Positions 55,864 to 64,000 of a stretch of 64,000 bases of DNA are shown here, one piece after another. The notes below the pieces were generated by a model, which made no database searches, was not told where the DNA came from, and saw only the letters and a program-made list of their open reading frames with translations. The stretch is from assembly GCF_026013605.1 (NCBI RefSeq), contig NZ_JAPDPJ010000020.1, positions 1 to 64,000 on the forward strand, given 5' to 3'. The stretch's first letter is position 1. The number at the start of each line of letters is the position of its first letter. This DNA is from Plebeiibacterium sediminum. GTDB lineage: Bacteria; Bacteroidota; Bacteroidia; Bacteroidales; Marinilabiliaceae. Position numbers and translations under genes: made by a program.

Positions 55864-57052
55864 CTGGTTTTTCTATTTCTGTAAATGGTGTTGGATACCA
55901 TTTAAAATCTTCATATTTATCTGGATGAGCCGGATCGTAAGCTGGTACATCGTCCCTCAAATATTTTGCTAATGGAAGATTTATCTCCTTCATTCCATTC
56001 ACAACACATTGTACAATCTGGTATCCACCATAAGGTCTGAAATGTGTATTATCGGCCAATGCTTTTTCCTGATTTGGGAATGTATTGGCAGGATAATGAA
56101 CAAATATTTTTATTGATTTTTCAACGCCTAAAGCTTCATACAAAGTACGGGTATAATTATGAAGATCAATCAATGGCACATTTTCCTCAGCAGCAAGTTT
56201 ACGCATTGCATCAGGATAATCTCCATGGGTTTCTACAATTTTACCTTCGTCATTAAAACTTCTTCGTTGGGTTGGAGTGATAAAAACAGGGTGAGCACCA
56301 ATTGCTCTGGCTTTTTCAATAAACTCTTTTAATCTGTCTGTAAAATTAAGATAAGCACCTCTGCCCTCTCCTTTTTCTTTTTGATCGTTATGTCCGAATT
56401 CGGCAAAAATATAATCTCCGGCTTTAGCCTGAGTTAACAACTTTGCCAACCTTCCGCGAGCAAGAAATCCGGTTGCAGTTTCTCCGGACTCAGCATAGTT
56501 GGCTACAGATACCTTATCATTAAAAAAGCGAGGTAACATTTGTCCCCAGCCAATCCATGGTTCATAATCCTGATCAACTACAGTTGAGTTTGCACATAAA
56601 AAAACAGTTATGACATCATCTACCGGTTTAATCTCTATAAAATCTACTTGAGGAGACTCCCCGTTAAATTCAAAAGTCAATTTACTATCCCAATTGAACT
56701 TATTTCGCTCTCTGCTTTTAATACGAACTACTTTGCCTTCACCAATAATTGTATCTCTTTTATTGATGTTGAAATAAACATCCTTAAATTCGCCTTTTGC
56801 CGTTTTAATTCCATTATAAAACAATCTGCGCGATTCGCCTCTGATTACTGTATGTCCTTCTGCATTTTCAGATCCTACTCTAACATGAACACGATAGTTG
56901 CCATCTGGTATACTATCAAAGGAAATAAAACCATTATTTGCTTTCTCTAGAGGTTTATTTATTTTGTATGGATTACTTTCTTCTTTACATGAAAAAAGTA
57001 AAACACTGCATAATATTAATCCTAAACTAATTGTTGCTTTAAACTTTCTCAT
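55853..57052 (-). CDS. CE12-like rhamnogalacturonan acetylesterase (SGNH lipoprotein)
   Basis: This 399-aa lipoprotein (lipobox ending at Cys22) has an N-terminal beta domain of about 125 residues and a C-terminal SGNH esterase domain. Ser156 sits in CANSTV, where relatives have GDSTV. Gly is in ESGETATGF, Asn222 is in FGHNDQ, and Asp334/His337 are in DNTHFRPYGG. The Asp-to-Asn change at the first block is noticeable but leaves the catalytic Ser-His pair. It would remove acetyl groups from rhamnogalacturonan, letting the lyase and GH28 act. It is followed with overlap by the DUF4450-like gene. Confidence 0.9.
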   Translation of the reverse strand: MRKFKATISLGLILCSVLLFSCKEESNPYKINKPLEKANNGFISFDSIPDGNYRVHVRVGSENAEGHTVIRGESRRLFYNGIKTAKGEFKDVYFNINKRDTIIGEGKVVRIKSRERNKFNWDSKLTFEFNGESPQVDFIEIKPVDDVITVFLCANSTVVDQDYEPWIGWGQMLPRFFNDKVSVANYAESGETATGFLARGRLAKLLTQAKAGDYIFAEFGHNDQKEKGEGRGAYLNFTDRLKEFIEKARAIGAHPVFITPTQRRSFNDEGKIVETHGDYPDAMRKLAAEENVPLIDLHNYTRTLYEALGVEKSIKIFVHYPANTFPNQEKALADNTHFRPYGGYQIVQCVVNGMKEINLPLAKYLRDDVPAYDPAHPDKYEDFKWYPTPFTEIEKPDGN

Positions 57053-57121
57053 TTCAAATTTTTAAACATCTGACAGGTTAATTATCATTATGTAAACAAA
57101 CCTGACAGGTATATATAATTT

Positions 57122-57222
57122 GTTTCAGGCTTACAGCCTAAGATTTTTTTTGTGTCTAATTACAAGGGGCTTCACCCTTGCGGTGATGTATTAGGCTTTC
57201 AGTCTAATTCCTAAGTTATCTA
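57122..57222. repeat. intergenic repeat with three small hairpins
   Basis: AGGCTTACAGCCT, GGGGCTTCACCCTT and TAGGCTTTCAGTCTA are three short self-complementary hairpins of the same style, lying between GH105 and CE12. A duplicated CTGACAGGT also occurs at about 57069 and 57102. The style matches a widespread Bacteroidota repeat; only one copy is in the window. Confidence 0.55.
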
Positions 57223-57249
57223 AACTTAAATCACATTAAATATATATAG

Positions 57250-57286
57250 AAAAAAGCCCCATTAGTCGAAATTAAGAGGGGCTCTT
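57250..57286 (-). terminator. terminator after the GH105 gene
   Basis: On the minus strand GAGCCCC and GGGGCT pair across a 17-nt loop, followed by TTTTTT. It separates GH105 from the CE12 gene, so the downstream genes may depend on read-through or a second promoter. Confidence 0.8.
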
Positions 57287-57290
57287 CTAA

Positions 57291-58433
57291 TTATTTCATT
57301 TTATAAACTTCAACACCAGCTAATAAAAAACAACCTATTCCATAATCTTCAAAATCAGGCATGCTATCGTAAGTTACAGGCTGACCATCTTTAGGTTCTT
57401 TTCCTGTACCCTGAACAAAACCTAAAAATCCATTGTCATGAATTGCATCTTCTACAATAGCACTCCAGGCTTTATTAATAATCGGAGTATATACATCTTT
57501 GTCTAAAATTCCATTATTAACACCCCACGCCATTCCATAAATAAACAGTGAAGTTCCTGTTGTTTCTTTTCCTCCATAATTTTTAGGATCATGTAAACTT
57601 GCGTTCCAGAAACCATCTTTTCTTTGGCATTTAACCAAAGCTTCAGTCATTATTTTAAAATCACTTAAATATTGCTGGTAATGCTTTTCATCCTTTGGTA
57701 TTTCGTTTAGCACTCTGACTAATGCAGCATAAACCCAACCATTACCTCTTGACCAATAACAATCTTCACCATTTGGCTCTGTATATGGAGGAACAAAATC
57801 AGCATCTCTCCACCATAAACCATCTTCCAGATTAAATAAGCCACCGCCTATTTCATTACGTGTACACTCATACATGTCCCACATTTTATCAAAATACTTA
57901 GGCTCATTCATGGTTACACCCAATTTTGCAAAAACCGGCATTCCCATCTGAATGGCATCAATCCAGTCCCAATCATCATTTTGAGGTGTATTCACTAACA
58001 TATTTAAGTTAGCTTTAACTGATACCAATTGTTTAGGATCCTCAGTTAATCTAAATAAATCGATATATGTCTGTCCGGCACAATAATCATCTGCATTTCG
58101 GGTAACAGCTCCGTTTCTGTAGTTCCATTTATGAAATTCAGACCAACCATATGCATAATCAAAAAACGTTTCTTTTGGGTATATTGAATATAACTCCATT
58201 AGTCCCTCATAATACACACCTCGTGTCCATATATTACTTGGTCTAACCCTACCTACATTAGATGTTGCTGTATAATCAGCATATTTTTCCATGAAATATT
58301 TATTCACTTTAAGCACTGCATCCAAAGTTTCTTTTCTGTCCATCTTTTTCTGCCCTTGCACTGCAAATATGTTTAACGAAAAACATAGCATAAATAAATA
58401 AGGAAGTATCAGTCTTCTTTTCACCGTTCTCAT
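57291..58433 (-). CDS. GH105 unsaturated rhamnogalacturonyl hydrolase
   Basis: This 380-aa (alpha/alpha)6-barrel protein has a signal peptide (cut near VQGQ). Motifs are WTRGVYYEGLMELY, NADDYCAGQTYIDLF (with the catalytic Asp), DWDWIDAIQMGMPVFAKLG, YWSRGNGWVYAALVRVL and GTSLFIYGMAWGVN. GH105 enzymes hydrolyse the unsaturated galacturonyl end made by PL11, so it fits directly with the lyase. It is divergent from susC2, with a shared 258-bp promoter gap. Confidence 0.93.
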   Translation of the reverse strand: MRTVKRRLILPYLFMLCFSLNIFAVQGQKKMDRKETLDAVLKVNKYFMEKYADYTATSNVGRVRPSNIWTRGVYYEGLMELYSIYPKETFFDYAYGWSEFHKWNYRNGAVTRNADDYCAGQTYIDLFRLTEDPKQLVSVKANLNMLVNTPQNDDWDWIDAIQMGMPVFAKLGVTMNEPKYFDKMWDMYECTRNEIGGGLFNLEDGLWWRDADFVPPYTEPNGEDCYWSRGNGWVYAALVRVLNEIPKDEKHYQQYLSDFKIMTEALVKCQRKDGFWNASLHDPKNYGGKETTGTSLFIYGMAWGVNNGILDKDVYTPIINKAWSAIVEDAIHDNGFLGFVQGTGKEPKDGQPVTYDSMPDFEDYGIGCFLLAGVEVYKMK

Positions 58434-58691
58434 TTTTAATATTCTTTAAAATAACCAGATCACAAATATATCTGCAACAATCAATTCGTACATGTAAAAT
58501 CATACACAAACCTTAAAAATCGTTCTCCACCAAGGGTTAACACATTTTTACAGGGCTTAGTATTATTTTCTATTCTTTAACATTTGTTTACACTCTACTT
58601 TTGGTCCGGTTTCAGAAAAGAGTCAAAATCACAAAAATAAAGAGCTTACTGAAATTTACCATTTAATATATAATTAATTAAATCTATTAGT
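58434..58691. promoter_or_regulatory. divergent promoter gap of the rhamnogalacturonan PUL
   Basis: The gap separates the minus-strand GH105 run from susC2. TACTTTTG at 58596-58603 fits the -7 consensus TAnnTTTG for susC2, about 90 bp before its start, but no good -33 element is at the usual distance. I see no clear repeated operator. No regulator gene of this PUL lies in the window. Confidence 0.35.
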
Positions 58692-61600
58692 ATGAATCTA
58701 ATGAAGTTAAAAAAGGAACAACTTAAAATGCTTTTAATAGCATTGATTACAAGTTGCTCCTTTTTAGCCGGCCAAGGCTTAATTTATGCTCAAAGTAATG
58801 AGATTACAGTATCTGGTCATGTAAAAGATGAAGCAGGAGAAGCTGTAATTGGTGCTACAGTTGTTGTGGAAGGTACAACGGTTGGTACCATAACTGATGT
58901 TGATGGAAATTATACATTAGCAAATGTACCTTCTAACAGTACTTTATTATTCTCTTTTATTGGTTTAGAAACACAAAACATTCCTATTGCTGGTAAAACA
59001 AGCATTAATGTTACATTAGTTGCTGGTTCTATTGGCATTGAGGAGGTTGTTGCTGTGGGATACGGTGTACAAAAGAAAAGCGATGTAACAGGTGCTGTTA
59101 CAAGTGTTAGTGCAGATGAAATTAAAGCAATGCCCGTAAAAGATGCTCTTCAGGCAATGCAAGGAAAAACATCTGGAGTTGACATTACATCAAATCAACG
59201 TCCCGGAGAAAATGGAAGTATAAAGATCAGGGGTATCCGTTCTCTTAATGCAGATCAAAATCCATTATATGTTGTGGATGGAATGATCGTTCAAAGTGGT
59301 GGAATCGATAATATCAACCCTAGTGATATTGAAAGCATCGATATCTTAAAAGATGCTTCTGCAACCGCCATTTATGGATCAAGAGGTGCCAATGGTGTTA
59401 TCCTTGTTACTACTAAAAAAGGTAAAAGCGGTAAAGTTTCATTCAATTACTCAGGTTCAACAACCTTTGAAAAAATGTATGATGTAATGGAGTATATGGA
59501 TGCTGCTGAATGGCTTGAATATGCTCGAATTGCAAAATATAACATGGGAACCTATGCTACTGCAACTCCTTCATATGAAGCTGATTTTGCAACATGGGGT
59601 TCTAACGCTGCATCCTGGGCTAATATTGAACAAGCATGGAGTAATGGCACTTATGATCCTTCTAAAGTAGGTAGCTACAATTGGGGAAAACACGGTAAAA
59701 GAACTGCTGTTTCTACTGAACACACCATTAGTGCTTCGGGTGGTACTGATCAATTCCAAGGTTATGGATCATTCGGATACCTAAGCCAGGAAGGAACACA
59801 ACCTGACCAACTTTTTGAAAGATATACTGCTAAAACAAATTTTGAGGCAAATCCAACTGAATGGTTTAAAATGGGAACTACAATGAACGTTAGTTGGGGA
59901 ATTCAGGATTACGGATATAGTTATACAAGATCAGTTACCGGACCTGGTGACTATTATTCTGCTTTACGATCAATGTTAGCATGGACTGTACCTTACGATG
60001 AAAATGGTAATTATAACAGAAACCCTGCTGCTGGAGATGTAAATATCATCAACCCTATTGATGAATTAAAACATAATATCAATAACCGAAGAACTTTTAG
60101 AGCTACAGGTAGTTTCTACTCTCAAATTGATTTTGGTAAAATGTGGCAACCTTTAGAAGGACTACAATACAGAATTCAATTCGGACCAGAATTTAAATAT
60201 TACCGTTTAGGAGTTTTTAATGCTGCTGAGGGTATTAATGGTGATGGAAACAATGCAGCTAGTTATAATACAAATCAAACTCAAGCCTGGACTTTAGATA
60301 ACTTGATTTATTATAACCGTACCATATCAGATAAACACAAAGTTGGGTTAACATTAATGCAATCTTCTTCAAAATACCATTATGAAAATGGAGATATGAA
60401 AGCAACTGATGTGGCTACTACTGATGAACTTTGGTATAATCTATCTTCAGGAGGCGACAGCTATAGCTTAGGAACCGGATTGTCTGAAAAACAAATGGAA
60501 TCGTATATGATCAGAGGTAACTATAACTTCTCTGAAAAATATTTGTTGACAGCTTCTGTTCGTTGGGATGGTGCATCTCAGTTAGCTGAAGGTAATAAAT
60601 GGGCAAGCTTCCCTTCTTTAGCATTTGGATGGAGAATTGATCAGGAAAATTTCATGAAAAACATTTCATGGGTTGATGGATTAAAACTTCGCTTAGGATA
60701 TGGTATTACTGGTAATGCTGCTATTGGAGCATATGATACTAAAGGGGGTGTAATGTCCTTATATTACAACTGGGGAACAACATCTTCTTCACTAGGTTAT
60801 GTGGCATCAGATCCTTCTCAAAGAAACCCTCCAAGAATGGCTAATAGTGAGTTAGGCTGGGAAAAAACTGCACAATACAATATTGGTATTGACTATGTAA
60901 TTGCAAATAATAGAATTACAGGTAGTATTGATTATTACCAAACTAAAACCACAGATTTATTGATGGTAATGAGTATACCTAGTTTAACTGGTTACACATC
61001 TACATGGGCAAATGTTGGAGAAACAAAAGGAAGTGGTATTGATTTACAATTGAATACAATCAATATTAATTCAGGCGATTTTAAATGGTCAACTAATATT
61101 ACATGGTCAGCTGATCGCAGTGAAATCTCTAAACTGAATAACGGAAGTACTGAAGATCTTAACAATGCATGGTTTGTAGGTGAAGATATTGGTGTTTATT
61201 ATGATTATGTATACGATGGTATCTGGAAAACTTCAGAAGCTGCTGAAGCAGAATCTTATGGTAGAAAACCAGGTCAGATTAAACTTAAAGATCTAAATAA
61301 TGATGGAGTAATCGACCCTAATGATGACAGAAAGATTGTAGGTTACAGACGTCCTGACTGGTCTGGCGGTATAACCAACACATTCAATTACAAAAACTTA
61401 GAATTATCATTCTTTATCTTTTCTCGTTGGGGAAATACTTTTAGAGCTGGAGCTGCAACCCTTGATGGTAGATTTCAACAACGTAAAGTCGACTACTGGG
61501 TTGCTGGTGTAAACGAGGATGCTAAGTATTACTCTCCAGGATCAAATGGTGAAGCGGCTGATACTTATAGTGGTACAATGAACTACGAAGATGGTTCTTT

Positions 61601-61829
61601 TATTAAAATGCGTAATATCAATTTAGGATATAATTTTACAGCAAAACAACTAACTAAATTAGGCATTACAAAGCTTAAAGTATATGCTCAGGTAATGAAT
61701 CCATTTATGATTTATTCAAAATGTGATTATCTGGATACTGATTTAGCTAGTTACAATAACAACACTGTATCTACAGGTTCAACCACAACACAAAAAGGAC
61801 TAGTATTTGGTCTTAATGTATCATTTTAA
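58692..61829 (+). CDS. SusC-family TonB-dependent transporter, rhamnogalacturonan PUL
   Basis: This 1045-aa protein has a signal peptide (ending near LIYAQS), a CarboxypepD_reg-like domain (about 35-120), the SusC signature VVAVGYGVQKKSDVTGAV and a plug with IKIRGIRSLNADQNPLYVVDG. The beta-barrel ends in a Phe residue (GLNVSF). It would import rhamnogalacturonan oligosaccharides into the periplasm, where GH105 and the other enzymes finish them. The susD gene starts 36 bp downstream. It is divergent from GH105, which supports a single locus. Confidence 0.95.
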   Translation: MNLMKLKKEQLKMLLIALITSCSFLAGQGLIYAQSNEITVSGHVKDEAGEAVIGATVVVEGTTVGTITDVDGNYTLANVPSNSTLLFSFIGLETQNIPIAGKTSINVTLVAGSIGIEEVVAVGYGVQKKSDVTGAVTSVSADEIKAMPVKDALQAMQGKTSGVDITSNQRPGENGSIKIRGIRSLNADQNPLYVVDGMIVQSGGIDNINPSDIESIDILKDASATAIYGSRGANGVILVTTKKGKSGKVSFNYSGSTTFEKMYDVMEYMDAAEWLEYARIAKYNMGTYATATPSYEADFATWGSNAASWANIEQAWSNGTYDPSKVGSYNWGKHGKRTAVSTEHTISASGGTDQFQGYGSFGYLSQEGTQPDQLFERYTAKTNFEANPTEWFKMGTTMNVSWGIQDYGYSYTRSVTGPGDYYSALRSMLAWTVPYDENGNYNRNPAAGDVNIINPIDELKHNINNRRTFRATGSFYSQIDFGKMWQPLEGLQYRIQFGPEFKYYRLGVFNAAEGINGDGNNAASYNTNQTQAWTLDNLIYYNRTISDKHKVGLTLMQSSSKYHYENGDMKATDVATTDELWYNLSSGGDSYSLGTGLSEKQMESYMIRGNYNFSEKYLLTASVRWDGASQLAEGNKWASFPSLAFGWRIDQENFMKNISWVDGLKLRLGYGITGNAAIGAYDTKGGVMSLYYNWGTTSSSLGYVASDPSQRNPPRMANSELGWEKTAQYNIGIDYVIANNRITGSIDYYQTKTTDLLMVMSIPSLTGYTSTWANVGETKGSGIDLQLNTININSGDFKWSTNITWSADRSEISKLNNGSTEDLNNAWFVGEDIGVYYDYVYDGIWKTSEAAEAESYGRKPGQIKLKDLNNDGVIDPNDDRKIVGYRRPDWSGGITNTFNYKNLELSFFIFSRWGNTFRAGAATLDGRFQQRKVDYWVAGVNEDAKYYSPGSNGEAADTYSGTMNYEDGSFIKMRNINLGYNFTAKQLTKLGITKLKVYAQVMNPFMIYSKCDYLDTDLASYNNNTVSTGSTTTQKGLVFGLNVSF

Positions 61830-61864
61830 GCATGTTAGTCATAAATATCAAAACAATAGAAAAA

Positions 61865-63931
61865 ATGAAGAAATATAATATATCATACATTTTGGTATTA
61901 TTAGTTGTATTTTGCTTTTCATTACAATCTTGTAAAGAAGATTTTTTGGATGAAGAACTTACTACCACTTATAGTACTCAAACCTTCACAACTCAAGAAG
62001 GTTTAGATCAATTGGTTACAGGAACATATCAAAAACTTAAATTCAAGTTTAACTATGTTTGGGGTATTGAAATGTTCAACTTAGGAGTTGATGAATTTAC
62101 GGATGCAAACAACTCGATTCCAAGTTTCAACTGTTATAGTTCTGACTTAAATTCAGATGAAGGTGGAGCAAACAGACCAATGTGGCAAAATATGTATGCC
62201 GGAATTGAGTCTGCAAACACCATTATTGCAAATGTTCCTCAATATTATGGTGAATCAAATGATAATTATAACACTCGTTTAGGAGAAGGATACTTTTTCA
62301 GGGGATACTTTTATTTAACTCTAGTTGTTCAATATGGTGGAGTACCTTTAAAAATAAAGCCTTCAACCGGGGTTGAAACTAATTTTACAAGAGCTTCTGA
62401 AGAGGATTGCTTTGCTCAAATTATTAGTGATCTTGAGCAGGCATATAGTCTATTACCTGAAAATGGAGAACAAACCGGACGTATTAACAAATATGCAGCA
62501 GCTCACTTTTTAGCGAAAGCATACCTGACTCGTTCTAGTGAATTATATGAATCATGGAATAGCAATTATATTGATAACGATCTTGATCAGGTTATTAAAT
62601 ACGGTCAGGAAGTTGCAAATGCTCACCCATTAACCAGTAACTATGTTAATTTATGGGATTATCAACAAGCTAATGGTGCAAACGAAAATGTTTCTGAAGT
62701 TGTTTTAGCCGCTCAATTTGCTGACGATCAATCAACATGGGGACGTTTTGGTAATCAAATTCACTTATACTACCCTTCTGTATATCAGGATATATCAGGT
62801 ACTAAACGAGATATTTCCGGAGATCGTGAATTTTCATTTGCCAGAGCCACAAACTATACTTTAGATGTTTTTGACAGAGTTAATGACTCAAGATTCTGGA
62901 AATCATTCATTACTTGTTATGGATGTAATACAACAGACGGAGCACCTACATGGACTGAAGAAAATGCACCTCTTGGACCAGATGGAACTGTTGCCGGAGA
63001 TAAAAGATTCAATGGCGGAGAACTTGCCATTAAATACATTGTTAATGATGCAGGTGATGACAGATATGTTGCTGTTGATAATGATGTTACCGGAGCATTG
63101 AAAAACGGAGTAATGCAAAACACCCATACTTTTGTTCGTTATTTTAACGGTGAAGATCAAGCCTGGGTTGGCCCTCATGGAAATAATGGCTATTATGGAA
63201 CGCAAAAAAGATCTGTTGCACTTTCTAAATTCCGCGATGGATACAGAATCTCAATTTCTTCTCCTTTTGGTACCAGAGACGCCATAATTGCCCGTTCAGC
63301 TGAAGATGTTTTGATGGTTGCTGAAGCATACATTCGCAAAGGTGAATCTCAGTATGACAATGCAATTTCATGGATAAACAGATTAAGAGACAGAGCTGCT
63401 TATGCTGATGGTGAAGATCGCTCTGTTCATGCTGATGGTGGTCAGGCTTATAAAAATAATCCATATTGCGAGGGCAAAGGTGGTGGTTTTTCTGCAGAAG
63501 GAGCTATTTTCTGGGACAAGAATACTTATTATGAATCAAATAATGATATGGCCGAAACAACAGCTACAACATTATCTGAAATGCATATTAACTCTGTAGA
63601 TGATATTTATAACTCACCTGTTGATGCTCCTATTTATGACGAATTAGGATGTAGCAGCAATCAGGAAAAGATGATGTGTTTCTTATTAAACGAAAGAACC
63701 AGAGAACTTTGTGGAGAATTGTACAGATGGGAAGATCTTGCCCGTACAAAAACGCTGGAGGCACGCTTTAAAGCATTTAATGATGGTTGGGTAAGAGGTA
63801 ACAGTACGTTTGATGCCAACAAGCATTACTACAGACCAATTCCTCAGTCATTCCTTGATGCAATTACTAACGAAAGCGGACAAGCTTTAACAGCTGACGA
63901 GAAAAAGGAAATGCAAAATCCAGGATACTAA
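61865..63931 (+). CDS. SusD-family lipoprotein, rhamnogalacturonan PUL
   Basis: This 688-aa protein has a lipoprotein signal (MKKYNISYILVL to LQSC). An upstream in-frame ATG at 61832 would prepend eleven residues that spoil the signal peptide, so I chose 61865. SusD landmarks are EDFLDEELTT at the N-terminus, LGEGYFFRGYFYLTLV, GELYRWEDLARTK and a closing YYRPIPQSFLDAI. At 688 aa it is longer than the roughly 550-600 typical of the family; a possible insertion lies in the second half (about 300-620). It pairs with susC2. Confidence 0.93.
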   Translation: MKKYNISYILVLLVVFCFSLQSCKEDFLDEELTTTYSTQTFTTQEGLDQLVTGTYQKLKFKFNYVWGIEMFNLGVDEFTDANNSIPSFNCYSSDLNSDEGGANRPMWQNMYAGIESANTIIANVPQYYGESNDNYNTRLGEGYFFRGYFYLTLVVQYGGVPLKIKPSTGVETNFTRASEEDCFAQIISDLEQAYSLLPENGEQTGRINKYAAAHFLAKAYLTRSSELYESWNSNYIDNDLDQVIKYGQEVANAHPLTSNYVNLWDYQQANGANENVSEVVLAAQFADDQSTWGRFGNQIHLYYPSVYQDISGTKRDISGDREFSFARATNYTLDVFDRVNDSRFWKSFITCYGCNTTDGAPTWTEENAPLGPDGTVAGDKRFNGGELAIKYIVNDAGDDRYVAVDNDVTGALKNGVMQNTHTFVRYFNGEDQAWVGPHGNNGYYGTQKRSVALSKFRDGYRISISSPFGTRDAIIARSAEDVLMVAEAYIRKGESQYDNAISWINRLRDRAAYADGEDRSVHADGGQAYKNNPYCEGKGGGFSAEGAIFWDKNTYYESNNDMAETTATTLSEMHINSVDDIYNSPVDAPIYDELGCSSNQEKMMCFLLNERTRELCGELYRWEDLARTKTLEARFKAFNDGWVRGNSTFDANKHYYRPIPQSFLDAITNESGQALTADEKKEMQNPGY

Positions 63932-63958
63932 TAAAGTATTAAAACGTAAATAGATTAT

Positions 63959-63993
63959 GGGTAACTCATTTATTTGAGTTGCCCATTTTTTTT
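63959..63993 (+). terminator. terminator after susD2
   Basis: GGGTAACTCA and TGAGTTGCCC form a 10-bp stem with one mismatch and a 6-nt loop, followed by ATTTTTTTT. It lies 28 bp past the stop codon, so nothing downstream is cotranscribed. Confidence 0.88.
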
Positions 63994-64000
63994 ATGAAAA

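Noticed and set aside
1-64000. tRNA, rRNA or riboswitch
   Set aside because: I scanned the larger gaps by eye and found no cloverleaf, conserved rRNA core or known riboswitch pattern; this is a limited visual check.

Overview
The window looks like a chromosomal piece of an AT-rich marine-type Bacteroidota, probably near Marinilabiliales. This rests on the two SusC/SusD polysaccharide-utilisation loci (PULs), a hybrid two-component regulator with a periplasmic sugar-binding sensor, many SPII lipoproteins, and Bacteroidota-style intergenic repeats. I saw no rRNA, tRNA, integrase, transposase, phage structural gene or CRISPR array.

Region 1 (1-16.1 kb) is a fructose/sucrose-type PUL. A 923-aa regulator (272-3043, +) with a sugar-binding sensor faces a minus-strand gene run. 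In transcription order the run is an MFS sugar porter, a PfkB fructokinase, SusC, SusD, a GH32-fold lipoprotein that has lost all three catalytic residues, a GH36 alpha-galactosidase and an intact GH32 fructosidase. The GH36 plus GH32 pair suggests galactosyl-sucroses (raffinose family) and/or fructans. A cluster of repeated motifs just upstream of the run is a plausible regulator binding region.

Region 2 (16.8-38.2 kb) is an accessory-looking nucleic-acid and stress block. It holds a PcfJ-like protein, two paralogous WYL regulators bracketing an ADP-ribosylglycohydrolase, and a long minus-strand string: recD, recC, recB, a 5'(3')-deoxyribonucleotidase, a ClpS-like adaptor, a small protein, a frameshifted NERD-domain helicase and a WYL regulator. 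Unknown proteins follow, one with a nuclease-like C-terminus. A shared element (TGCCAAAATATGTC, often followed by NGACAT) occurs at four intergenic places in this block and could be a WYL-controlled operator.

Region 3 (38.7-50.5 kb) is mostly housekeeping or sensory: a methyl-accepting chemotaxis protein, a YqiA-like esterase, a dicarboxylate/amino-acid symporter, a PAS histidine kinase, an extended SDR, N-carbamoylputrescine amidase, a NimA/PNPOx-like flavoprotein and agmatine deiminase. Together aguA and aguB convert agmatine to putrescine.

Region 4 (51.2-63.9 kb) is a rhamnogalacturonan-I PUL: PL11 lyase, GH28, a short DUF4450-like protein, CE12-like esterase and GH105 on the minus strand, with divergent SusC/SusD on the plus strand.

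The intergenic DNA is unusually structured. A 220-263-bp element occurs four times, two copies with terminal inverted repeats, and its stems are kept by compensatory changes. There are also phased arrays: 42 bp at the left edge, 21 bp at 35.64-35.89 kb, 11 bp with a centre of inversion at 50.62-50.82 kb, and several 7-bp-period pyrimidine tracts, two of which run into gene 3' ends. The best leads are the catalytically dead GH32 placed like a surface glycan-binding protein, the covarying structured element, the phased arrays and the putative WYL regulon around the RecBCD string.
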